Of a stretch of DNA of 64,000 nucleotides, positions 8,318 to 16,481 are shown piece by piece. Source of the DNA: Gemmatimonas groenlandica. GTDB taxonomy: Bacteria > Gemmatimonadota > Gemmatimonadetes > Gemmatimonadales > Gemmatimonadaceae. Made by a program: the position numbers and the translations under genes. The stretch covers positions 5,084,001 through 5,148,000 of the forward strand of contig NZ_CP053085.1 of assembly GCF_013004105.1 (NCBI RefSeq). Direction: 5' to 3'. The notes beneath the pieces were generated by a model, which was given only the letters and a program-made list of their open reading frames with translations, made no database searches and was not told the DNA's origin. Numbering within the stretch: the first letter of the stretch is position 1; every line of letters begins with the position of its first letter.

Positions 8318-9166
8318 ATGCGCGGTTGGATCATCCCGATTGGCGGCAAGCTGCTCGCCCCGTCCATTCTCGACCGCTTTGTCGCGTTGAGCGGTGGCGC
8401 GGCGGCACGCATTGCGATCATTCCGACCGCATCGTCCGAGCCGGACATGGGCGCGTTCTATGAGCGCGTGTTCCAACGGCACGGCGTGACCCAGGCCAAA
8501 GCGCTCAACTTCGAGCGGCGCAGTGACTGCGACGACCGTGACTGGCTCGAGTGGCTGGGCGGCGCGACCGGTGTCTTCATCACGGGCGGCAATCAGCTCA
8601 AGCTCTCCACGACGCTCGGGGGAACCCCGGTCGGGCATGTGCTACGCGAGCGGCATGCGGCGGGGATGCACATTGCCGGCACCAGCGCCGGTGCCGCGTA
8701 TCTCAGCGAACATATGATCGCGTACGGCGCTGAGGGCAGTTCGCCCCGCGCCGGCATGGTCACGATGTGCGCGGGGCTCGGGCTCACCAATCGCGTCATC
8801 ATCGATCAGCACTTCCGTCAGCGTGATCGACTGGGGCGTCTGCTCACCGCACTGGCCTACAATCCGTTCGCCTTCGGGCTTGGCGTCGATGAAGACACGG
8901 CCGCGTTCATCGGGCCGGATGATACGATCGACGTGATGGGCACTGGCTCGATCACGATCATCGATCCGACGAACGTGTCGTTCTCGTCGATTGCCGAAGC
9001 CGAACCCGGCGAAGCCATTACACTGCTTGGCGCCACGCTGCATCTGCTGGCGGCCGGTGCGAGCTTCAATCTCCGCACCCGGCTGGCTGTGGCCACCGCG
9101 TCGACCACCTCTCCGCACGACGCGCTCAATGCCGCGCTGGGCGACTCTCTCGTCACGGCCGAATAG
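8318..9166 (+). CDS. cphB: Cyanophycinase
   Basis: An S51-family serine exopeptidase that degrades cyanophycin to beta-Asp-Arg dipeptides. The start at 8318 is preferred to the in-frame ATG at 8276 because CCAGGA lies just upstream and MRGWIIPIGGK begins the usual beta-strand of the family. That gives 282 aa. Family motifs are GVFITGGNQ (near residues 85-95), the nucleophile elbow AGTSAGAAYLS, IDQHFRQRDRLGRLL and GLGVDEDTAAF. It is directly followed, 6 bases after the stop, by cphA, so breakdown and synthesis genes share a transcript. The diverging iadA completes the degradation route. Confidence 0.95.
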   Translation: MRGWIIPIGGKLLAPSILDRFVALSGGAAARIAIIPTASSEPDMGAFYERVFQRHGVTQAKALNFERRSDCDDRDWLEWLGGATGVFITGGNQLKLSTTLGGTPVGHVLRERHAAGMHIAGTSAGAAYLSEHMIAYGAEGSSPRAGMVTMCAGLGLTNRVIIDQHFRQRDRLGRLLTALAYNPFAFGLGVDEDTAAFIGPDDTIDVMGTGSITIIDPTNVSFSSIAEAEPGEAITLLGATLHLLAAGASFNLRTRLAVATASTTSPHDALNAALGDSLVTAE

Positions 9167-9172
9167 CAGATC

Positions 9173-12037
9173 ATGAAGATTCTCGAACGCTCCACGTACG
9201 TGGGGCCGAGCCACTACGCGCATTTTCCCGTCATCCGGCTCGTCCTCGACCTTGGAGCGCTCGAAGAGTGGCCCACCAAGCGGCTCGGTGACGAGTTCGT
9301 TCAGGCGCTGCTAGCGGCGCTGCCGGGCTTGCACGAGCACGGCTGCTCGTACGGCGAGGCGGGTGGATTCGTACGTCGCATGACAGAAGACGACGGCACG
9401 TGGCTGGGGCATGTGCTCGAGCACGTGGCGATCGAGCTGCAGAACATTGCCGGCGTCAAAGTCACCTTCGGCAAGACGCGTGAGACCGCGCAGCCTGGTG
9501 TGTACGACGTGGTGTTCGAGTACGAGCAGGCCGATGTCGGACACGAAGCCGCCGAAGTGGCGCTCGATCTGTTGCATCATCTGCTGCCCGAAGCACTGCG
9601 TCCACGCGGCACCGATCCGAGCTTCGACCTCGCGGCGCGTCGTGACGCCTTCATTCGATACGCGCAGCGACGGGCCTTGGGACCGAGCACCGCGAGTATC
9701 GTGCACGCCGCTGAGGCGCGAGACATCCCGTGGATCCGACTGAACGAGCAGAGTCTCATTCAGCTGGGCTACGGCTGCTATCAGCAGCGGATTCAGGCGA
9801 CGATCACTGGCAAGACCTCGCACATCGCCGTTGAACTGGCCAGCGACAAGGAAGAGACGAACCGCATTCTGGCCAACCTCGGACTGCCGGTTCCGAAACA
9901 GCGCCTCGTGCAGACGGCCGAAAAGGCGATCAGTGCGGCCAAGACCATCGGGTATCCGGTGGTCACGAAGCCGTACAACGGCAATCACGGACGCGGGGTA
10001 TCGATTGCCTTGGCCACGCCCGAACAGGTGGTGGCCGGCTTCCAGCGCGCGCAGGAGATTTCGCGCAGCGTCATCGTGGAGAGTTACATCACCGGACACG
10101 ATCACCGCATGCTCGTGGTCAACGGTGAGCTCGTGGCCGTCAGCAAACGGGAGCCCGGAAAGGTGACCGGCGACGGCGTGCACAGCATCGAACAGCTGAT
10201 TGCCATCGTGAACAGTGATCCGCGTCGCGGGATCGGTCACGAGAAGGTGCTCACGCAGCTCGACCTCGACGAGCAGGCAATGGGGTTGCTCGCCAAGCTG
10301 GGGTACAGCGCCGGTACGGTGCCGCCCGCGGGTGAAGACGTCTACCTGCGCCTCACCGCGAACTTGTCGACCGGCGGCACCGCCACCGACATGACCGACG
10401 TGGTGCATCCCGACAACGCGGAAATGGCGGTGCGCGCGATTCAGGCCATCGGACTCGACGTCGGCGGCGTGGACTTCCTCACGCCCGACATTACCGAGTC
10501 GTACAAGGACATCGGTGGGGCCGTGTGCGAAGTGAATGCCGCGCCCGGCTTCCGCATGCACATGGCGCCGAGTGAGGGCCGCCCGCGCGATGTGGCGGGC
10601 AAGGTCATCGACATGCTGTTTCCCGATCGCGCGCCGAGCACGATTCCCATAGCGGCGATCACGGGCACCAACGGCAAGACGACCACGTCGCGCCTGCTGG
10701 CGCACATTCACAAGCTGGCGGGCAAGCGCGTCGGACTCACCACCACCGATGGTGTCTACATCGATGGACAGCGCACTGTCGAAGGCGACATGACCGGCCC
10801 GACGTCGGCGCGCATCGTGCTCAGCGATCCGGCGGTGCAGGTGGCGGTGTTGGAAACGGCCCGCGGTGGTCTACTCCGCGCCGGTATGGCCATGCGGCAT
10901 GTAGACGTCGGTGCGGTGCTTAACATTCAGCCCGATCACCTGGGACAGAAGGGTATCGAGACGCTGGAGCAGTTGGCCGAGGTGAAGCGCACGGTGGTGG
11001 AGATCGCGACGGATACCGCCGTGCTGAATGCTGACGATCCGAATACGCTGCGGATGGCAGCGTACACGAAGGCCAAGCACGTATGCTACGTGACGATGGA
11101 CCCGGCCCATGATCTGGTGCGTGAGCACATCCGCGCCGGTGGCCGGGCGATCGCGCTCGAAGCGGGCGTGAACGGACAGATGATCACGATCTACGATCGT
11201 GGCGCGCACATCCCGTTGCTCTGGACGCATCTCATTCCGGCCACGCTCGAAGGGCGCGCCACCTTCAACGTGCAGAACGCCATGTTCGCCGCGGCGATGG
11301 CGTTTGCCATGGGCGTACGTCTCGAGGATATCCGGCACGGACTGCGCACCTTCGACACGACGTTCTTCCAGGCGCCGGGCCGACTGAACGTGTACGACGA
11401 ACACCCGTTCAAGGTGCTCTTCGACTACGGCCACAATGCGCACGCCATCGCGGCGCTGTGCGACCTGGTGAATCGCATGAAGCCGGTGGGCCGGCGCATC
11501 TGCGTGTTGTCGGCGCCCGGTGACCGGCGAGACGAAGACATTGTGGCGATCGGCGCCGTGTCGGCGGCCGGACACTTCGATCACTACATCGTGCGCCGCG
11601 ACGATTCGCCGCGCGGGCGCGGTGTCGACGAGGTGCCGCGCATGTTGCGCGACGCGCTGATCTCGCATGGCGTCGCGGCGGACGCGGTCACGATGATCAT
11701 CGATGAGCAGGAAGCGATCGAAGGCGCGCTCCGCATGGCGCGGGCCGGCGACCTCGTGCTCGTGTTCGCCGACGTGCTCGCGCGCGGCTGGAAGCAGATC
11801 ACCAACTTCCGGCCGGATGACGAACAGCTCGTGATTCCACCGCCCCGGGCCGCGCGTGCGGTCCCGCGCGCCGCCGTGTCGGAAGAGGCGCCGGCCGACG
11901 ATACCGCGCCCGCACGTTCGACCGCGGCGCCAGCGACCACCGTTGAACCGCCAGCCAAGTGGAACAGCGTAACCGACGACGTCGTGCTCATGCGTGACGA
12001 GCGTGGTGTGATTCTCGTGCCCGAGGCCAGCGATTGA
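9173..12037 (+). CDS. cphA: Cyanophycin synthetase
   Basis: This enzyme polymerises L-Asp backbone residues and Arg side chains into cyanophycin using ATP. It is 954 aa and has the three-part CphA1 layout: an N-terminal domain (about 1-160), an ATP-grasp domain (about 170-480, with NGNHGRGVSI and ICEVNAAPGF-like segments), and a Mur-ligase domain whose P-loop GTNGKTTTSR lies near residues 495-504, followed by DYGHNAHAI and GDRRDEDI. An Ala/Pro-rich tail (about 885-935) ends in a short conserved-looking segment (DVVLMRDERGVILVPE). The tail is longer than in cyanobacterial enzymes. The stop codon overlaps the start of the next gene. No primer-independence claim can be made from sequence. Confidence 0.96.
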   Translation: MKILERSTYVGPSHYAHFPVIRLVLDLGALEEWPTKRLGDEFVQALLAALPGLHEHGCSYGEAGGFVRRMTEDDGTWLGHVLEHVAIELQNIAGVKVTFGKTRETAQPGVYDVVFEYEQADVGHEAAEVALDLLHHLLPEALRPRGTDPSFDLAARRDAFIRYAQRRALGPSTASIVHAAEARDIPWIRLNEQSLIQLGYGCYQQRIQATITGKTSHIAVELASDKEETNRILANLGLPVPKQRLVQTAEKAISAAKTIGYPVVTKPYNGNHGRGVSIALATPEQVVAGFQRAQEISRSVIVESYITGHDHRMLVVNGELVAVSKREPGKVTGDGVHSIEQLIAIVNSDPRRGIGHEKVLTQLDLDEQAMGLLAKLGYSAGTVPPAGEDVYLRLTANLSTGGTATDMTDVVHPDNAEMAVRAIQAIGLDVGGVDFLTPDITESYKDIGGAVCEVNAAPGFRMHMAPSEGRPRDVAGKVIDMLFPDRAPSTIPIAAITGTNGKTTTSRLLAHIHKLAGKRVGLTTTDGVYIDGQRTVEGDMTGPTSARIVLSDPAVQVAVLETARGGLLRAGMAMRHVDVGAVLNIQPDHLGQKGIETLEQLAEVKRTVVEIATDTAVLNADDPNTLRMAAYTKAKHVCYVTMDPAHDLVREHIRAGGRAIALEAGVNGQMITIYDRGAHIPLLWTHLIPATLEGRATFNVQNAMFAAAMAFAMGVRLEDIRHGLRTFDTTFFQAPGRLNVYDEHPFKVLFDYGHNAHAIAALCDLVNRMKPVGRRICVLSAPGDRRDEDIVAIGAVSAAGHFDHYIVRRDDSPRGRGVDEVPRMLRDALISHGVAADAVTMIIDEQEAIEGALRMARAGDLVLVFADVLARGWKQITNFRPDDEQLVIPPPRAARAVPRAAVSEEAPADDTAPARSTAAPATTVEPPAKWNSVTDDVVLMRDERGVILVPEASD

Positions 12038-13818
12038 CCGACGTGTCGGGCGACGAACCGGAGTATCCGTCGCCGAGCATCAGTGACTGTCGGCGGCTGC
12101 AGGGACCGAATCGCTACGGTCCGACGCCCGGTGCCGTGATCACGGTCGTCGTAGCCGATGACGCAGCCCGTCGTGCGGTCGATCATTGGCCGTACGCGGC
12201 GCGTCGCCTCACCCAAGCGCTCGGCTGGGAGCGCACCGAGTTCGTGGCGCGTCACAGCATCGGCGACGCGACCTGCTACCTCTCGGCGCCGATGGACGGA
12301 CTGATGACCGCTACCGCCGTGGCCGAAATGGCGTGGGTGGAGTCGGAAGCCTATGTCGACCAGCGAGAAGTGCCCGACGCCGCGCCATCGCTGCGCGTGC
12401 AGTACGCCGAAGAATGCGCGCGACATCCGCACGTGCGTGAGCTGGCCGCGGGAGCGCTCTCGCGAGGCCTTGCCTTCAGTATCGACGATGAAGCCGTGAG
12501 TGTCGGCAGCGGACGCGGCGTGCGCACATGGCCACATGGCGACGCGCCGCCGTCAGCGTCGGTAGCGTGGAACGACGTGAGCGATGTTCCGCTCATCATG
12601 GTCACGGGCAGCAACGGCAAGACCACCACCACGCGACTCGTCGCCGCAATGTGGCGCGCGGCTGGCGCGACGACCGGTTGGAGCTGCAGCGATGGTGTGT
12701 TCGTGGAGTCAGATGTCGAGAAGCGTACGCTCGGCGTGGGTGATTACACGGGGCCCGGTGGTGCGCGACTGGTGATGCGCGACGCCGCCGTCCAGGCGGG
12801 CGTGCTGGAGACGGCACGTGGCGGCATGCTGCGCCGCGGGCTTGGCACCACGACCGCCCAGGTGGCGGTGATCACGAACATCTCGGCCGACCACTTCGGT
12901 GAGTACGGCGTGCATACGCTGGAGGATCTGGCCGAGGTCAAGGCCATCGTCACGCGAGCGCTCGGGGCTCATGCGCGGCTGGTGCTGAATGCCGATGATC
13001 CCTCGCTCGTCGCCCTCGGCGAGCGACTCTCGGCAGTACATGCCGTGCCGATCGTGTGGTTCAGCATGAATGCCGACACGGAGCTCGTGGCTGACGGCAT
13101 CGATGTGCATGGCGATGGCGCAGTGCTGCACGACGGACATCTCATGCTCTGTCGTGAGGGCGTGTGGGGCGATTCCGGGCGCGTGAACGACATGCCCGTC
13201 ACGGCCGATGGAGCGGCGCGCCACAACGTGGAGAACGCACTCGCCGCTGCGCTCACGGCCAGTTGCGCCGGCGTGCCACTGTCGGCGGTGCACGTGACCC
13301 TTCGCCGATTCGGCTCGGCCGTGCATCACAACGCGGGACGTCTGGAGCGCTACGCCTTCGGCGGCATCACGGTGTTCGTGGACTACGCACACAATCCCGA
13401 AGGCATCCGCGCACTCTGCGCGACCGCGGCCTCGGTTGCGGCCACGAGACGCGGGCTGGTGCTCGGCAACGCCGGTGATCGCGACGACGAGCAGCTGCGT
13501 GCGCTCGCTCGCGCGGCGTGGAGCGTGGCGACGTTCGATCGCGTGATCGTGAAGGAGATGGTGTCGCTGCTGCGCGGGCGTCCAGAGGGGGAGTTGCCGG
13601 CGCTGCTGGTCGACGAGCTCCGACGCTGCGGCGCGCCCAACGATCGTGTGACGATATCGCCCAGCGAATTCGACGCGGTGTGCGAGTTGCTCGCGTGGGC
13701 ACGCGGCGGCGATGTGTTGGTGCTGCCCACCCACGCCGAGCGCGGGCGGGTCACGGGGTATCTCGAACAGCTGCGAGCCAGCGGGTGGCGAGCCGGCGAG
13801 TCGCTGCCGGAGACGTAG
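12034..13818 (+). CDS. Lone Mur-ligase-domain paralogue of cyanophycin synthetase
   Basis: The protein is 594 aa, probably starting at TTG 12034, which overlaps the cphA stop by 4 bases (TTGA). A GTG at 12043 is an alternative. Residues about 1-180 match no domain I recognise. From about 187 a full Mur-ligase module follows: P-loop GSNGKTTTTR (about 191-200), GVFVES, ETARGGMLRRGLG, ITNISADHFGEYG, LNADDPS, DYAHNPEGIR and GNAGDRDDEQ. These resemble the M domain of CphA more than MurC-F. The ATP-grasp domain of CphA1 and CphA2 is absent. Translational coupling suggests a role in cyanophycin or Asp/Arg peptide synthesis, perhaps as a partner subunit. Its actual reaction is unknown. Confidence 0.8.
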   Translation: MTDVSGDEPEYPSPSISDCRRLQGPNRYGPTPGAVITVVVADDAARRAVDHWPYAARRLTQALGWERTEFVARHSIGDATCYLSAPMDGLMTATAVAEMAWVESEAYVDQREVPDAAPSLRVQYAEECARHPHVRELAAGALSRGLAFSIDDEAVSVGSGRGVRTWPHGDAPPSASVAWNDVSDVPLIMVTGSNGKTTTTRLVAAMWRAAGATTGWSCSDGVFVESDVEKRTLGVGDYTGPGGARLVMRDAAVQAGVLETARGGMLRRGLGTTTAQVAVITNISADHFGEYGVHTLEDLAEVKAIVTRALGAHARLVLNADDPSLVALGERLSAVHAVPIVWFSMNADTELVADGIDVHGDGAVLHDGHLMLCREGVWGDSGRVNDMPVTADGAARHNVENALAAALTASCAGVPLSAVHVTLRRFGSAVHHNAGRLERYAFGGITVFVDYAHNPEGIRALCATAASVAATRRGLVLGNAGDRDDEQLRALARAAWSVATFDRVIVKEMVSLLRGRPEGELPALLVDELRRCGAPNDRVTISPSEFDAVCELLAWARGGDVLVLPTHAERGRVTGYLEQLRASGWRAGESLPET

Positions 13819-13864
13819 CCGGCAGCGAATAGGGCAGCGTATCGCGGCCGCGTATCGGGCCGTG

Positions 13865-14365
13865 CTATTTCACGGTGATCATCTTGACCATGCCCTTCTC
13901 CGTATGCGCGCGACCATCGCGGGCCGGGATCATGCAGGCGAGGATGTACCGCCCCGGCTTCATGCGGACGGTCAGAAATGCTTCCTGATTGGGCGCGATC
14001 GGCCCGGTCTGACCCAGCGTCGGCATCCAGGGCGGGATGATGCCTTTGCTGTGGTACATATCGAGGAACTCCCGCAGCGTATGGTTCGCCGGGAGCTCGA
14101 GCAGAGCAAGGGCGTGCAGATCGGCGCCGGCGTTCGTGAGGTTGAAGGCAACGACTCCGGCTGGCACCTGATCGGGCGCCGTGAAGTTGTAGTCGACGCC
14201 GCTCACCGCCACGTAGGTCACGCGATTCGCGTTGAGTGCGGGCTTGGCGGCTGCTGCCGCTACCGCGGGTTTGGCGGGCGCGGCCGCTTGGGAGCGGGCG
14301 GCGTGTGCAGGCGACAACGACAGCAGGACGGCGGCGAGCGGGCAGAGCGACTGAGCGAAACGCAT
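13865..14365 (-). CDS. Secreted cupredoxin-like protein
   Basis: The protein is 166 aa with a signal peptide (PLAAVLLSLSPAHA) and an Ala/Pro linker to about residue 45. The remaining 120 residues look like a beta-sandwich cupredoxin: a ligand-type histidine at 84 (ADLHALALLE), then Cys144, His154 and Met159 in the segment ILACMIPARDGRAHTEKGM. The His...Cys-x9-His-x4-Met order is that of a type 1 copper site. The role would be periplasmic electron transfer or copper binding. The partner is unknown. It is transcribed in the same direction as the sigma/anti-sigma-like pair but follows a terminator hairpin. Confidence 0.7.
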   Translation of the reverse strand: MRFAQSLCPLAAVLLSLSPAHAARSQAAAPAKPAVAAAAAKPALNANRVTYVAVSGVDYNFTAPDQVPAGVVAFNLTNAGADLHALALLELPANHTLREFLDMYHSKGIIPPWMPTLGQTGPIAPNQEAFLTVRMKPGRYILACMIPARDGRAHTEKGMVKMITVK

Positions 14366-14433
14366 CAGGACCTCCGGGGCCTTGGGATACTTCGAGCATC
14401 ACATTGCGAGCATCCCTGATGCTGCAGCGCAAC

Positions 14434-14460
14434 GGGCCGGACGTCAATGACGTCCGGCCC
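14434..14460 (-). terminator. Hairpin after the sigma-partner gene
   Basis: Bases 14434-14445 and 14449-14460 form a 12-bp perfect stem (GGGCCGGACGTC) with a 3-base loop. It lies just beyond the stop at 14467 of the minus-strand gene. No clear U-tract follows on the minus strand. Confidence 0.55.
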
Positions 14461-14466
14461 GTATTC

Positions 14467-15735
14467 CTAGCGGCTGCCGGCGGATGGCTGACGATTCGTC
14501 TCTTCGAAACCGTACATGAGTCGCGTTTCGGAGACCGGATAGCTCACGCCCCACGCCCCTTCGGTGAGCAACGTTTCGCCGGTCTCTTTGCTCACGTACC
14601 ACACGTCCGGTTTGCGGCCCGTCTCGAGGATCACCCGCCACGTGGCGTAGCGACCACTCAGCGTCTGGATGTCACGGGAGCCGTCGACGCGGAGATTCAG
14701 ATACTCTGATTCACCCATGGCGAAGCTGCGATCGTCACCGGATAGCGCGCCAACGCTGGCGCGCCAGCGCTCGTGCAGCGGGGCGGCGCGCAGCAGGAGT
14801 CGCATGGTTTCCTCAGTCGGTACGAACGGGATGTGCGTGTCGAGCTTTCTGAACGCGCCGTTTCGAAACGGCATGAGCGTCATGCCATTCCGCAGTCGCT
14901 TTCCGCGCGGTGCGATCAGCGAGTCGGTCTCTACGAGCGTGCTGTCGGTGAACGTCTGCCGCATGCGCATGAAGCCGGCGTAGCGTGACCGCCGGACGGG
15001 TCGCAAGTCGTTTCGCCGCAGCCAGACGGTGTCATACTGCGCGTTGCGCTCACTGTTCTCAGCGAGACCTGTGGATGTTTGTGTCACGGTCACCAGACAC
15101 CACGTACGCTGCTTCTCGAGCACCGCCGAGTCGAGCTCGACTGTGTATGTCGTGAAGGGCAGTAACGCGTGTAGCGCGTTGCCGACACTACGCAGATAGG
15201 TGCGGCGTCCCGGCTTGAGGCGGGACACATCAAGGGCGGCGAGCCCGGGATACGGTGCGTTGCGGTCGGCGGCACCAGGCGACTGCGCAAAGGCTACGCG
15301 CGGCCATGGAGAGAGTGCTTCCATGCGCGATTCGCGACTGGACATCGCCGCGCTGGTCGTCGAGTCGGCAAGGGCGACGGCAGCCGGCGGCGCCTGCCTG
15401 GGGACCGCCTGCGCCGTTGCCGGCAACGCGTCGTTCTCCGATCGGTGCGACCACAGCGACGTCACCGCCGCGACCAGCGTTGCCGCGACCGCGATGACGA
15501 TCATCCACACCCGCCCCGCGAGCTGCTCCACGGAGAGCGTATCGATCGCGGACGGCGTTACGGTGGGTGACACCGGCACGGCGGCGGCCTCGCCGCTGGG
15601 CAGCATCACGCGCAGGCCATCGGCCCGACTCGCATGGACGCGATCCAGCAGTGCGCTGGACGGCGCGACGAAGGTGGCCTCACGAACGAGCGCCGCCAAG
15701 TCCCGATCGTCCGTGAAAAGCGCGCGGCGGTTCAT
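14467..15735 (-). CDS. Single-pass membrane protein coupled to an ECF sigma factor (possible anti-sigma factor)
   Basis: The protein is 422 aa with its start overlapping the sigma-factor stop by 4 bases (ATGA). The N-terminal 75 residues are cytoplasmic-like. A membrane segment WMIVIAVAATLVAAVTSLW follows near residues 77-95, then a large domain of about 320 residues expected outside the cytoplasm. The C-terminal domain has no motif I recognise. The arrangement of sigma factor plus coupled membrane protein is typical for anti-sigma regulation, but the N-terminus lacks an obvious zinc HxxxCxxC anti-sigma motif. The assignment is therefore by context and topology. Confidence 0.55.
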   Translation of the reverse strand: MNRRALFTDDRDLAALVREATFVAPSSALLDRVHASRADGLRVMLPSGEAAAVPVSPTVTPSAIDTLSVEQLAGRVWMIVIAVAATLVAAVTSLWSHRSENDALPATAQAVPRQAPPAAVALADSTTSAAMSSRESRMEALSPWPRVAFAQSPGAADRNAPYPGLAALDVSRLKPGRRTYLRSVGNALHALLPFTTYTVELDSAVLEKQRTWCLVTVTQTSTGLAENSERNAQYDTVWLRRNDLRPVRRSRYAGFMRMRQTFTDSTLVETDSLIAPRGKRLRNGMTLMPFRNGAFRKLDTHIPFVPTEETMRLLLRAAPLHERWRASVGALSGDDRSFAMGESEYLNLRVDGSRDIQTLSGRYATWRVILETGRKPDVWYVSKETGETLLTEGAWGVSYPVSETRLMYGFEETNRQPSAGSR

Positions 15736-16301
15736 ACCACAGCCTCCAGCAAGCGGCGCAGCTGTTGCACCGCGCGATGCAGCCGAACTTCAGACGTATT
15801 GGTGGAGATCTCGAGTAGTCCCGCGATCTCCGCGTGCGAATAGCCCTCGATCACCCGCAAGACGAACACATGCCGCAGCGGCGGCGTGAGTGTGGCGAGC
15901 GCCTGTAGCACCTTTTCCTGCAGCAGCGGATCGCCCTCGGGTGTACTCGTGGCTGGTTCTGCGATGCCGGCCAGGGAGACATCCCCGCGCTGCCGAACCT
16001 GCCGCTGACGCATGAGCGCCACGCGCGTGGTCACGCGACCGATCCACGCTCCGAACTGCCCGCGTTCGTCGTAGCGCGCCAGCGCCTCAGGGAGCCCCAC
16101 GAACACGTCGTGGACGATGTCCTCGGCGTCCTGCCGCGACGCCGTGAGCCGCAGCGCCAGCGCCATCAGCGTCGGTGCGTGGGCCCGGTAACACGCCGCC
16201 AGCGCGTCGGGATCGCCCGCCCGGATGGCCGGCAGCGAGATCAGCGTCGCTGACCGTTGTCCGTTCGGATCTGGGAGCGAGGAGGAGACGGAATGGCTCA
16301 T
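15732..16301 (-). CDS. ECF-family RNA polymerase sigma factor
   Basis: The protein is 189 aa from the ATG at 16301. A longer frame from 16403 adds 34 residues without family character. Region 2 is seen as LAACYRAHAPTLMALALRLT then DAEDIVHDVFVGLPEALARYDERGQFGAWIGRV. Region 4 is seen as ALATLTPPLRHVFVLRVIEGYSHAEIAGLLEISTNTSEVRLHRA, with a helix-turn-helix. Regions 1 and 3 are missing, as in all ECF factors. It is translationally coupled to a membrane protein that may hold it inactive. Its regulon cannot be told from this window. Confidence 0.9.
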   Translation of the reverse strand: MSHSVSSSLPDPNGQRSATLISLPAIRAGDPDALAACYRAHAPTLMALALRLTASRQDAEDIVHDVFVGLPEALARYDERGQFGAWIGRVTTRVALMRQRQVRQRGDVSLAGIAEPATSTPEGDPLLQEKVLQALATLTPPLRHVFVLRVIEGYSHAEIAGLLEISTNTSEVRLHRAVQQLRRLLEAVV

Positions 16302-16481
16302 GAGTATTGGATCAATGCCCGGCGGGCGGGGAAGCTTACATTCGCGCGCCAACCAATAGAACGCGACCTGGTGAAGTACGTAGAAGCGCCGAGAGTCTCC
16401 CAAAGCCGTCTCTGCGCGTAGCGCAGCAACGGCGACGGGGAGACCCTCGGTGCTTCATCGCCTATCCGCAGGCCGCGACCA

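Noticed and set aside
12034-13818. Idea that this is a cell-wall MurC-F enzyme
   Set aside because: Its motifs resemble the CphA Mur domain and it is coupled to cphA; no cell-wall gene is adjacent.
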